From: Gammaproteobacteria bacterium
Lineage (GTDB): Bacteria; Pseudomonadota; Gammaproteobacteria; Steroidobacterales; JABDKV01
DNA length: 64,000 nucleotides
Reading direction: 5' to 3'
Assembly (NCBI GenBank): GCA_013003425.1
Contig: JABDJB010000067.1
Span: 1 to 64,000 of the forward strand
Both the position numbers and the translations under genes were made by a program. Below are positions 31,676 through 40,068 of the stretch, in pieces (the stretch's first letter is position 1; the number at the start of each line of letters is the position of its first letter). The notes under the pieces were generated by a model, which was not told the origin of the DNA, did not search any database, and saw only the letters and a list, made by a program, of their open reading frames with translations.

Positions 31676-32871
31676 GCGTAATCGCCCAGGGCTGCGCGGG
31701 CAACGACCGACTTGTGTACCTCGTCCGGGCCGTCGTAGATACGGGCGGCACGCTCGTGCCGGTACCAGAATGCGAGCAGGCTGTCGTCACAGAGGCCGGC
31801 TGCACCGTGCACCTGTATCGCCCGGTCCAGAACATTCTGCAGGACCGCGGCAACATGAAACTTTATTTGTGAGATCTGACGTCGTGCCGCCCGCGCCCCT
31901 TCGGCATCGATGCGTCGTGCCGCATCCAGCGTAAGCAACCGGGCGGCATCGATCTCTGCACGACATTCTGCAATCCAGTTCTGTACTGTCTGTCGGCTGG
32001 ACAGCATCTTGCCGGGAGACAATTCACGGCTGGCCGCCCGCCGGCACATCAGTTCGAAGGCGCGCTCGCAGATTCCGATCCACCGCATGCAGTGATGTAT
32101 GCGTCCCGGTCCGAGCCGTTCCTGTGCGAGGCGGAAGCCTGCGCCCTGTGCGCCGATACGGTTGGCCCGCGGCACACGGCAGTCTGTAAAGCGCAGCTCG
32201 GAGTGGGAAAACGGTCCGGCACCTTTTTCGCCCATGATGGCAATGCGACGTACGTGTTCGTAACCGGGCGTACCATCCGGCACGATCAGGAGACTGGCGC
32301 GCTCGTGGGGTTTTTCTGCAGCTACGTCGGTGATTGCCATCACGATAGTGAACGCCGACTGGTGTGCACCCGTGGTAAACCACTTGTGGCCATTGATGAT
32401 GTAATCGTCGCCATCGCGGCTGGCGGTGGTTGCCATGTGCACCGGGTTAGACCCGGCAAATTCCGGTTCGGTCATGGCGAAGCTGCCGCGTGTCTCGCCA
32501 CGCATCAGCGGCCCGAGATACTCCTGATGCTGCCGGGCATCACCATGGGACGCCAGCAGTTCCATGTTCCCGGCATCAGGCGCCTGGCATTGCATGGCAT
32601 AATGACCGAGCGGGCTGGCGCCAAGTGCCGCACTGATTGGCGCGAAGTGACGCAGCGCCAGGCCCATGCCGCCGTGCTCTACCGGCATGAATGGTGCCCA
32701 TAACCCCTGCGACTGGGCGCTGCGACGCACCGTGTGCAGTTGCTCCGCTACCGCACTGTAGCCGCCGGCAAGAAACGCTGGTTCAAGCGGGATTACTTCT
32801 TTGTCAACAAACTCGGCGACCTCGCGAAGAATCGAGGCAGCCGTCATCGTCTCGGAATGTGCGGGCATCAA
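31672..32871 (-). CDS. Acyl-CoA dehydrogenase (ACAD10/11-like)
   Basis: 399 residues with the complete acyl-CoA dehydrogenase fold: FAMTEPEFAGSNPVHMATTA for FAD and substrate, DYIINGHKWFTTGAH, IRIAxMGEKGAG-type middle region, GPGRIHHCMRWIGICERAFELM, and at the C-terminus VHGAAGLCDDSLLAFWYRHERA followed by IYDGPDEVHKSVVAR. The last motif is that of the ACAD10/11 group. It oxidises an acyl-CoA and passes electrons to ETF, whose genes are in this window at 55.7-59 kb. It is upstream of, and overlaps by 4 nt, the kinase gene. ATG 32868 is an alternative start. Confidence 0.92.
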   Translation of the reverse strand: MMPAHSETMTAASILREVAEFVDKEVIPLEPAFLAGGYSAVAEQLHTVRRSAQSQGLWAPFMPVEHGGMGLALRHFAPISAALGASPLGHYAMQCQAPDAGNMELLASHGDARQHQEYLGPLMRGETRGSFAMTEPEFAGSNPVHMATTASRDGDDYIINGHKWFTTGAHQSAFTIVMAITDVAAEKPHERASLLIVPDGTPGYEHVRRIAIMGEKGAGPFSHSELRFTDCRVPRANRIGAQGAGFRLAQERLGPGRIHHCMRWIGICERAFELMCRRAASRELSPGKMLSSRQTVQNWIAECRAEIDAARLLTLDAARRIDAEGARAARRQISQIKFHVAAVLQNVLDRAIQVHGAAGLCDDSLLAFWYRHERAARIYDGPDEVHKSVVARAALGDYA

Positions 32872-32982
32872 CTTCCCCCGTTTAATGCACTCGCGGACGA
32901 CCAGTGTGCCAGATTCGCAGCAGTGCCGCGATCAGCGTGTTGCCGTAGTACCATATCCATTCTTTTTTTACAGGAAGCGGCC

Positions 32983-33774
32983 ATGACAGAGCGAGTCAGG
33001 ATCGAAATCGCCGACGGGATTGCAGATGTTCGTCTCGAGCGGGCTGACAAGCACAACGCAATTGATCGCGAGATGTTTGATGCGATCGAAGCGGCAATCG
33101 CTGCTGTTGCTGCGGACAGCAGTATTCGTGTCGTCGTGCTCAGTGGCAGCGGCAGCAGCTTTTGTGCAGGCCTGGACGTGCAGAGTTTCGCCGCCGGGCC
33201 GGAGGCCATTACCGAGCTGCTGGAGCGCGGCGCTGATGGCCTCAACCTGGTGCAGCGCGTATGCGTCGGCTGGCAGCGACTGCCGGTTCCGGTCATTGCG
33301 GCGCTGCATGGAAAAACATATGGCGGCGGCCTGCAGATCGCGCTGGGCGCCGATATCCGGGTGCTGGCACCGGACACTGAGTTATCGGTCATGGAGATTC
33401 GCTGGGGCATTATCCCGGACATGGGAATCACCCAGACACTGCGCAACCTGGTGTCATTGGATGTTGCCAAGGAGCTTACCTTTACCGGCCGCACCATCGA
33501 TGCCGGCGAAGCAGTTCGAGTTGGTCTTGGCGCAGGGATTGCAGAAGACCCGCACGCGGCGGCGCTGGAGCTGGCACGCGAAATTTGCGGTCGTTCACCT
33601 GAGGCCGTGCGGGCGGCGAAGCGTCTTTTCAACGAGGCGTGGCATGCCGATCCGCAGTCAGGGCTCGAGCTCGAAGAAGCATTGCAGCGTGAGCTGTTGT
33701 TCAGCCCGAACCAGATCGAGGCGGTTCAGGCAAACTTCGAGAAACGCCCGCCGGTGTGGAAGGACAACGGCTAG
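32983..33774 (+). CDS. Crotonase-family enoyl-CoA hydratase
   Basis: 263 residues of the crotonase superfamily. The CoA/oxyanion segment reads LSGSGSSFCAGLDVQSF, and ALHGKTYGGGLQIALGADIRVL forms the second oxyanion element. One classical catalytic Glu (in GGGxEL) is replaced by Gln (GGGLQI), while the other is kept in SVMEIRWGIIPDMG; this could mean a reaction other than simple hydration. Start at ATG 32983 with AGGAAG upstream. It diverges from the ACAD/kinase pair over 111 bp and may belong to the same pathway. Its stop overlaps that of the MAPEG gene (CTAG). Confidence 0.9.
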   Translation: MTERVRIEIADGIADVRLERADKHNAIDREMFDAIEAAIAAVAADSSIRVVVLSGSGSSFCAGLDVQSFAAGPEAITELLERGADGLNLVQRVCVGWQRLPVPVIAALHGKTYGGGLQIALGADIRVLAPDTELSVMEIRWGIIPDMGITQTLRNLVSLDVAKELTFTGRTIDAGEAVRVGLGAGIAEDPHAAALELAREICGRSPEAVRAAKRLFNEAWHADPQSGLELEEALQRELLFSPNQIEAVQANFEKRPPVWKDNG

Positions 33775-34193
33775 AGCTGCGCCAGCGCCACGCGCACGAC
33801 CATAATCCACAGCGCAACGGCGGCCGCGGCGTAGCTGATGAAACGCAGCACAACCCGGTTGATAGTGCAGTGTATTGCGCTGTGAATCACGCGGAATGCC
33901 AGGAACACCCAGGCGCTTGCCAGGTGTACGGGGTCAACCTGCCCGGTGACAAAAAGGTACAGGCACAGCGCATAAAACAGTATCGGCAGCTCGAGCAGGT
34001 TCTGCAGGTTGTCGGCTGGCTTGTGTATCGGCGCAGGTCCCGCTGCTGCAACCTGCGCCCGGGTAGCGAAGTCTTGTGGATCGACCCGGTTGACGTAAAA
34101 GAAGTGCAGCCGGCGTACGTACATGTACATCCAGACTATGAAACTGAGCAACAGCATACCGACAAACGGCAAAAAAATATCATTCTGCTGCAT
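33771..34193 (-). CDS. MAPEG family membrane protein
   Basis: 140 residues with four hydrophobic helices typical of MAPEG (membrane-associated eicosanoid/glutathione metabolism) proteins. The signature region is HKPADNLQNLLELPILFYALCLYLF, followed by ASAWVFLAFRVIHSAIHCTINRVVLRF. Bacterial members often have glutathione-transferase or peroxidase activity, unproven here. It stands alone between convergent and same-strand genes. Confidence 0.9.
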   Translation of the reverse strand: MQQNDIFLPFVGMLLLSFIVWMYMYVRRLHFFYVNRVDPQDFATRAQVAAAGPAPIHKPADNLQNLLELPILFYALCLYLFVTGQVDPVHLASAWVFLAFRVIHSAIHCTINRVVLRFISYAAAAVALWIMVVRVALAQL

Positions 34194-34258
34194 TGCATTC
34201 CTCCTGGCGGTGTAGCTGTCGACGGCGCAGAAGGCAAGCGTAGTGGTCTCGATCGCTG

Positions 34259-35011
34259 CTAGAGCGCCCGCACCTTGTAGTTGCCGCGCCGTTCGTCGTA
34301 GTCCAGTTCGATCAACTTGTTTTTCGCCGCATCCTCCAGCAGGTCATTGAAGGTGCGATAGCCGTAGTAGGTCTCGTTGAAGCCGGGGTGCACGCGTCGC
34401 AGGGTCTGCTTGATCTGCGAGCCCCACACCGGGTCGTAATCGCCCTCCAGGCCCTGCACGGTTTCTGCCACCAGCTCGACGGCATCTGTTTTCTTGTCCT
34501 TGGTAGAGGTTTTTTTCTTATTGCTTGCGCGCTTTTTCTTCCGCGCATGCCGCTCCAGATCATCGTAGTAGATAAATTCGTCACAATTGGCGATCAGCAG
34601 ATCGGAAGTCGATTTTTTTACGCCACAGCCAATTACCCGTTTGTAGTTCTCCTTGAGCTTGGAAACCAGCGGCGAAAAATCGCTGTCACCGGAAATCAGG
34701 GCAAACGTGTCGATATGATCCTTTGAATAGCACAGGTCGAGCGCATCGACGACCATGCGTATGTCAGCGCTGTTTTTACCGCTCAGCTTGCTACGGGGAA
34801 TATCCATCAGCTCGATGCCGAGTACGTGCATTTCCCGTTCGGCGCCACGGTAGTGACTCCAGTCACAGTACGCGCGCTTGTAGACGACGCGCCCCTTTTC
34901 CAGCAGGCGTTTCATGATCAGGTCGATCTGGAATTTTGCCTTCATATCACGCACACCGAGCGCGAGATTCTCGTAATCGATGAATACGGCGATCAACGCT
35001 TCGTCGGACAT
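34259..35011 (-). CDS. NYN-domain nuclease-like protein with C-terminal LOTUS/OST-HTH domain
   Basis: 250 residues. An N-terminal NYN (PIN-like, LabA-type) domain of about 1-150 carries the acidic residues of a metal-dependent RNase: IAVFIDYENLA, then NSADIRMVVDALDLCY, then FALISGDSDFSPLVSKLKE. A Lys-rich linker (RKKKRASNKKKTSTKDKKT) leads to a LOTUS/OST-HTH-like domain (QIKQTLRRVHPGFNETYYGYRTFNDLLEDA), a fold that binds G-rich RNA in other proteins. RNA turnover is the likely role. ATG 35011 is chosen with AGGAG upstream; an in-frame codon at 35035 touches the gdhB stop. It follows NAD-GDH by 24 bp. Confidence 0.9.
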   Translation of the reverse strand: MSDEALIAVFIDYENLALGVRDMKAKFQIDLIMKRLLEKGRVVYKRAYCDWSHYRGAEREMHVLGIELMDIPRSKLSGKNSADIRMVVDALDLCYSKDHIDTFALISGDSDFSPLVSKLKENYKRVIGCGVKKSTSDLLIANCDEFIYYDDLERHARKKKRASNKKKTSTKDKKTDAVELVAETVQGLEGDYDPVWGSQIKQTLRRVHPGFNETYYGYRTFNDLLEDAAKNKLIELDYDERRGNYKVRAL

Positions 35012-35035
35012 GGATAGGTTCTCCTGCGGGCCCAA

Positions 35036-38000
35036 TCAGGCGGAGTGGGTGAGTTTGCGAAATTCCTGGATGGCGACTGACAGCGTGGCGAAGTCGAGGT
35101 TGCCCCCGACTTTCATGTCGACCAGCATGGATTGGGTGCGCTGGATGCGGCTGACGTGCTGCTCCAGCCAGCTACTGACTGACTCACCCGCCGTTTTTTG
35201 CGGGTACTCAGCAATAATTTCAGCTGTCAGCGTGCGGACCAGCTCGTAGAGGTTTTCGCGCAGCGTGTGACGCGCCATGGCCTGCCAGCGGCCATCCACT
35301 TTCAGGTGTTCGATCTGTTCGCGCAGCCAGTCGAGCTTGAGACCTGCGGCCAGGCGAAAATAAATTGTTGCAACGTGGCCTGCTTCGGTATCTGCTGCTT
35401 TGGCAACATCGATAATGTCCAGTGCAGAATAAAGCGACGTCAGCCCGGCCATGCGATTGGCCAGCCGGTGTGGCATGCCAATGTCCGTGTAAGCCTGGTA
35501 GGACTCTTTGAAGCCACGCAGGTCGGGGTTGACCAGCAGCGACGACAGGTTGTCGCCGATTGCGGTCACTCCGGGATGGTAGCGGGCAACAGAATCGGCG
35601 ATGTGCAGGCCTTGCGGCCGGCGATTGAGCAGCCAGAGAGTGACCCGACGCAGCAGTCTGCTGGTCTGGTTCATCATTGCATACTGCGCCGTGGCGGGAA
35701 TCTCGTTGTCGAGCGCTTCGATATCGGCCCATACCAGGCGCATGTCGAAACACTCGCGGGCAATGGCATACGCGCGCGACAGCGTGCCCGCATCAACACC
35801 GGCTTCCTCCATGGTGCGATTCGTAAACGCCGGCCCCATGCGATTGATGATGCTGTTGGTGATCTGGGTAGTGATTATTTCTTTCGCCAGGCGGTGGTCA
35901 CCGGTCAGGGCTTCATACTGCTCGCGCATCAGCGACGGGAAGTAACGTGACAGCTCCTCGCGCAGGTGCGGGTCGGTGGCAATGTCGGATTTGCTCAATT
36001 GCCCGTTAAAGCTGATTTTTGAGTACGACAATATCGTTGACAGCTCCGGGCGCGTGAAACCGAGCCCGGACTTGAGGCGGTCGCGGATGCTTTCCTCGTC
36101 GGGCAGGAATTCGATCTCGCGATTGAGTTCGTCGCGCTCCTCCAGTCGCCGCAACAGGTGTGCATATTCATTAAGCCGTTCGACAGCTGTGGATTCGATG
36201 ACGCTGATAGCCTGAGTCTGCAGGTAGTTATTGCGCAGCACCAGCCGTTCAACCTCGTCGGTCATTTGAACCAGCATTTCGTTACGCCGCGTCCGGTTGA
36301 GGCCGCTGTGCTGCATGGCAAGATTGAGCAGAATCTTGATATTGACTTCGTGGTCGGAGCAGTCGACGCCGGCGGAGTTATCAATAAAGTCGGTATTGAG
36401 GCGGCCACCGGTCAGCGCGTATTCGATGCGTCCCAGCTGGGTCAGGCCGAGGTTGCCGCCTTCGCCAACGACTTTCGCACGCAGCTCGTTGCCGTTTACC
36501 CGCACTGCATCGTTGGCCCGGTCGCCGACGTCGTTGTTGGTTTCGTGGCTTGCCTTGACGTATGTGCCGATACCGCCGTTCCACAGCAGGTCTACCGGGG
36601 CGCGCAGGATGGCTGCGATCAGTTCCTGGGGCGTTAGCCGCTGATCGCTGATTGCCAGCATCTCCTGTACCTGCGGACTCAGCTCTATCGACTTCTCCTG
36701 TCGCGAATAAACGCCGCCACCGGCCGAAATGAGACTGGTGTCGTAGTCGGTCCAGCCCGATCGCGGCAATTCGAACAGCCTCTGGCGTTCGGCATAGCTG
36801 GCTGACGGATCCGGATCCGGGTCGAGAAAAATATGCAGGTGATTGAAAGCCGCCTGCAGCCGGATGCAGGGTGACAGCAGCATGCCATTACCAAAGACAT
36901 CGCCCGACATGTCGCCGATACCGGCAACCGTGAACGGCTGGACCTGGGTATCGTGGCCGAATTCGCGAAAATGCCGCTTGACCGCTTCCCACGCGCCCTT
37001 CGCAGTGATGCCCATGCCCTTGTGGTCATAGCCTACCGAACCACCGGAGGCAAAAGCGTCGCCCATCCAGAAATCGTATTCGTGCGCCAGCTCATTGGCG
37101 ATATCGGAGAAAGTTGCCGTGCCTTTGTCAGCAGCCACTACCAGGTACGGATCGTCTTCGTCTAGCCGGATTACCTGCTCCGGCGCCACGATGTCGCCGC
37201 CAACAAAATTGTCGGTGATGTCGAGCAGTCCACGCAGGAAGTCGCGGTAGGCAGCAACGACTTTCTGGCGGACCTCGTCCGGGGCACCGGTCGGAGCTGG
37301 TTTCAGTACGAAGCCGCCCTTGGCCCCGGTCGGTACTATCAGCGTGTTCTTGACGGTCTGTGCCTTCATCAGCCCGAGGACTTCAGTGCGGAAATCCTCG
37401 CGCCGGTCTGACCAGCGAAGTCCGCCGCGGGCGATCTTGCCAGCACGCAAATGGACACCTTCGACCCAGGGCGCGTAAACAAATATTTCGTAGCGCGGCC
37501 GTGGCAGCGGCAATTCAGGAATCCTGTTCGATTCGAGTTTCAGGGAAATATAAGCCTTGGGCTGTCCGTCGGCGTCGACCTGGTAATAGTTGGTGCGCAA
37601 TGTTGCGCGGATGACGCTGAGATAGGCGCGCAGAATGCGATCGCCGTCCTGCGTTTTAACCTGTTCAAGCATGTTGTCCAGCGCCTGCGCAGCATTGAGG
37701 GCGCGTCGCTGGCGGGTGCGCGCGCCGCAGTGCGGATCGAAGCGGCCCTCAAATGCCCGTACCAGCTGCGTGGCAATGGCCGAATGGCGGCAAAGTATTT
37801 CCTCGATATAGCTCTGGCTGAAGGGTATGCCGGTCTGCAGCAGGTACTTGCAGATCGTGCGTAACAGCGTCGTCTGCCGGCAGGTCAGGCGCTCCAGCAA
37901 AACCAGGCGATTGAAACTGTCGTTTTCTGCCAGCCCGCGCCAGACCTGTGAAAACGTATCCTGGAATACCGCGTTCACTTTCTTCGGCTCCAGCGGAATG

Positions 38001-39895
38001 GATTCGAAGAATTCCATGGTGAAATCCTGCATCCAGATATCGCCATCACCGAAATCGATCTGGTGTGGCCGCTCACTGATTACCCGCAGGCCCATGTTTT
38101 CCAGCATCGGCAGCGCGTCGGACAGCGGGATCGGGTTGTTGCGACAAAACAGCTTAAGTTCGAGAGAGTTGTCCGCTTCGTTTTTTGGCCGGTACAGGCT
38201 GATCTGCAGCGCGTCGTCGGGCTCGTCCAGATCCAGCATCGACTGTATATCGTACGAAGCGGCGCGCGGCGAAATCGCTTCCTGGTACGACACCGGAAAA
38301 CTTTCTTCTGCGCGATGAAACAACCTCAGTCCCTGCTCATCGCCAAAGCGCGTCACCATTACGTCACGCAGCCGGTCGCGCCAGGTGCGCACGACATCCG
38401 CTATGCGCCGCTCGATTGTGCGCACCTCAGCTGCGGGCTTGCTGTCGGGCGGTGTCCGGACGATAACGTGAAGGCGTGCCAGGTTGGACTCCGACATGAA
38501 TACCGATGATTCCACTGATACGCCGCCAAAGCCGTTTTGCAGCAGGTCCTGGATGCGCTCCCGCACCATCGTGTTGTATTTGTCACGTGGCACGAAGACG
38601 AGGCAGGACACAAATCGCTGGAACGCATCGCGTCGTACAAAAAGCTTGACCCGCTGACGCTCCTGCAGACCGAGTATGCCCCTGCTGATACGCGCCAGAT
38701 CATCGATGCTGGCCTGGAACAGCTCGTCGCGCGGGAAGTTTTCCAGGATGTGCATCAGCGCTTTGCCAGCGTGGCTCCGTTGCGATAACCGCGAGCGCTC
38801 CGCAACCTGTTCGATCTTGTGGCGCAGTATTGGGATATCACGCGGGCTGCGGCTGTAGGCGCCGGAGGTAAACAAGCCAAGGAAGCGCTTTTCGCCATCG
38901 ACCTGCCCATCGCTGTCAAAGGTCTTGATGCCGACATAGTCCAGGTAGGTGGGGCGGTGAACCGTCGAAAGCGAGTTGGCCTTGGTAATTACAAGCAGGT
39001 CTGGCGAGCTGGCCATGCGCTGTATCGCGCGTCGCAGGCCGCGATTGGGCTGGCGCTCGATGGTGGGCCGGTCGGCGCGCAGTATGCCCAGACCACTGCC
39101 GGGAATTGAGCGCAGCACATCATCGCCATCATCACGCTGCAACTTGTATTCGCGGTAGCCAAGGAAAGTGAAATTGTTGGCAACCATCCAGTCCATCATC
39201 GCCAGGCTTTCTTCGACGACCGGTTGTTTCAGAGGAATGGCCTGATGCTGAACTTCTTCACGAATCTGCAGCATTTTGCTGCGCATTGCCTGCCAGTCGC
39301 CGGTAGCGGCACGAACGTCATGCATTGACTCGCGGATCATGTTCATCAATGCATCGAGTATGCCGCTGTCAGTTTCGCGATCTACCTCCATCTGAACAAA
39401 CGATTCGGTTTTGCCCTGTTCGATGCTGGTCAGCTCACCTTTTGCATCGCGTGTCAGTTGCAATACCGGGTGAATGGTCAGGTGCATTGTCAGTTTCTGC
39501 CGCGCGAGGACCAGCGCCACAGAATCGACAATGAAAGGCATGTCATCGTTGACGATTTGTATGATCGTGTTGCGCGATTGCCAGCCGTCTTTTTCGATGT
39601 TGGGATTAAAAACGCGCACCAGCGTCGCGCCAGGTTTTCGCTGCCGGGCAAAAGTCAGGTGTGACAGTGCCATGCCGGCGAGGTCGGCCGGCTTGCGGTC
39701 GCGCAGGTCTTCTCCGGACACATCGGAGTAGTAGCTGCGCAGGAATGCGGCGATGTCTACGCCATATCGTTCTTGCGGGAATATTGCTGATGCCGCGATG
39801 ACCTTGTCGATCTGTCGATCAGTGGCATCGGTAATTCGACGCATAAAACCGGTCGGCCTGGGTTTCTTGCGCGCATCCGCTGGAGTGCTGCTCAT
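35036..39895 (-). CDS. gdhB: Large NAD-dependent glutamate dehydrogenase
   Basis: 1619 residues, the normal size of the ~180-kDa NAD-GDH class (P. aeruginosa GdhB type). It deaminates glutamate to 2-oxoglutarate with NAD+ in the cytoplasm, a catabolic direction. N-terminal ACT-like regulatory domains (about 1-700) precede the catalytic part, marked by KIARGGLRWSDRREDFRTEVLGLMKAQTVKNTLIVPTGAKGGFV, then DKGTATFSDIANELA, and AGIGDMSGDVFGNGMLLS with the nucleotide-binding region. The long C-terminal helical domain is present. A minus-strand TATACT at 39932-39937 and AAGG before the ATG fit its own promoter and start. The downstream NYN-LOTUS gene may be co-transcribed. Confidence 0.97.
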   Translation of the reverse strand: MSSTPADARKKPRPTGFMRRITDATDRQIDKVIAASAIFPQERYGVDIAAFLRSYYSDVSGEDLRDRKPADLAGMALSHLTFARQRKPGATLVRVFNPNIEKDGWQSRNTIIQIVNDDMPFIVDSVALVLARQKLTMHLTIHPVLQLTRDAKGELTSIEQGKTESFVQMEVDRETDSGILDALMNMIRESMHDVRAATGDWQAMRSKMLQIREEVQHQAIPLKQPVVEESLAMMDWMVANNFTFLGYREYKLQRDDGDDVLRSIPGSGLGILRADRPTIERQPNRGLRRAIQRMASSPDLLVITKANSLSTVHRPTYLDYVGIKTFDSDGQVDGEKRFLGLFTSGAYSRSPRDIPILRHKIEQVAERSRLSQRSHAGKALMHILENFPRDELFQASIDDLARISRGILGLQERQRVKLFVRRDAFQRFVSCLVFVPRDKYNTMVRERIQDLLQNGFGGVSVESSVFMSESNLARLHVIVRTPPDSKPAAEVRTIERRIADVVRTWRDRLRDVMVTRFGDEQGLRLFHRAEESFPVSYQEAISPRAASYDIQSMLDLDEPDDALQISLYRPKNEADNSLELKLFCRNNPIPLSDALPMLENMGLRVISERPHQIDFGDGDIWMQDFTMEFFESIPLEPKKVNAVFQDTFSQVWRGLAENDSFNRLVLLERLTCRQTTLLRTICKYLLQTGIPFSQSYIEEILCRHSAIATQLVRAFEGRFDPHCGARTRQRRALNAAQALDNMLEQVKTQDGDRILRAYLSVIRATLRTNYYQVDADGQPKAYISLKLESNRIPELPLPRPRYEIFVYAPWVEGVHLRAGKIARGGLRWSDRREDFRTEVLGLMKAQTVKNTLIVPTGAKGGFVLKPAPTGAPDEVRQKVVAAYRDFLRGLLDITDNFVGGDIVAPEQVIRLDEDDPYLVVAADKGTATFSDIANELAHEYDFWMGDAFASGGSVGYDHKGMGITAKGAWEAVKRHFREFGHDTQVQPFTVAGIGDMSGDVFGNGMLLSPCIRLQAAFNHLHIFLDPDPDPSASYAERQRLFELPRSGWTDYDTSLISAGGGVYSRQEKSIELSPQVQEMLAISDQRLTPQELIAAILRAPVDLLWNGGIGTYVKASHETNNDVGDRANDAVRVNGNELRAKVVGEGGNLGLTQLGRIEYALTGGRLNTDFIDNSAGVDCSDHEVNIKILLNLAMQHSGLNRTRRNEMLVQMTDEVERLVLRNNYLQTQAISVIESTAVERLNEYAHLLRRLEERDELNREIEFLPDEESIRDRLKSGLGFTRPELSTILSYSKISFNGQLSKSDIATDPHLREELSRYFPSLMREQYEALTGDHRLAKEIITTQITNSIINRMGPAFTNRTMEEAGVDAGTLSRAYAIARECFDMRLVWADIEALDNEIPATAQYAMMNQTSRLLRRVTLWLLNRRPQGLHIADSVARYHPGVTAIGDNLSSLLVNPDLRGFKESYQAYTDIGMPHRLANRMAGLTSLYSALDIIDVAKAADTEAGHVATIYFRLAAGLKLDWLREQIEHLKVDGRWQAMARHTLRENLYELVRTLTAEIIAEYPQKTAGESVSSWLEQHVSRIQRTQSMLVDMKVGGNLDFATLSVAIQEFRKLTHSA

Positions 39896-39931
39896 CCGGC
39901 TGCCTTAAATACTGTTGATCTCCACCGGCGC

Positions 39932-39937
39932 AGTATA
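39932..39937 (-). promoter_or_regulatory. -10 box (TATACT) for the NAD-GDH gene
   Basis: On the minus strand TTTCGCTATACTGCGCC gives TATACT 36 nt before the ATG at 39895, with TTTAAGGCAGCCG between as ribosome site. No consensus -35. Confidence 0.4.
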
Positions 39938-40054
39938 GCGAAAGCAGCTGTGGGCCACTGCCCGCAGGCGCGGAATTGTGACGCAGACACCCCCCCGGCC
40001 GGAGCGGCGGCGGAGCCGAATAAAGCGACCGTCCGGCACCGCAGCATATTTGAG

Positions 40055-40060
40055 TACAAT
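40055..40060 (+). promoter_or_regulatory. -10 box (TACAAT) abutting the glcB start
   Basis: TTGAGTACAATGCCGCCCC places TACAAT 8 nt before the ATG at 40069 with no ribosome-binding site, consistent with a leaderless message beginning within a base or two of the start codon. Confidence 0.4.
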
Positions 40061-40068
40061 GCCGCCCC

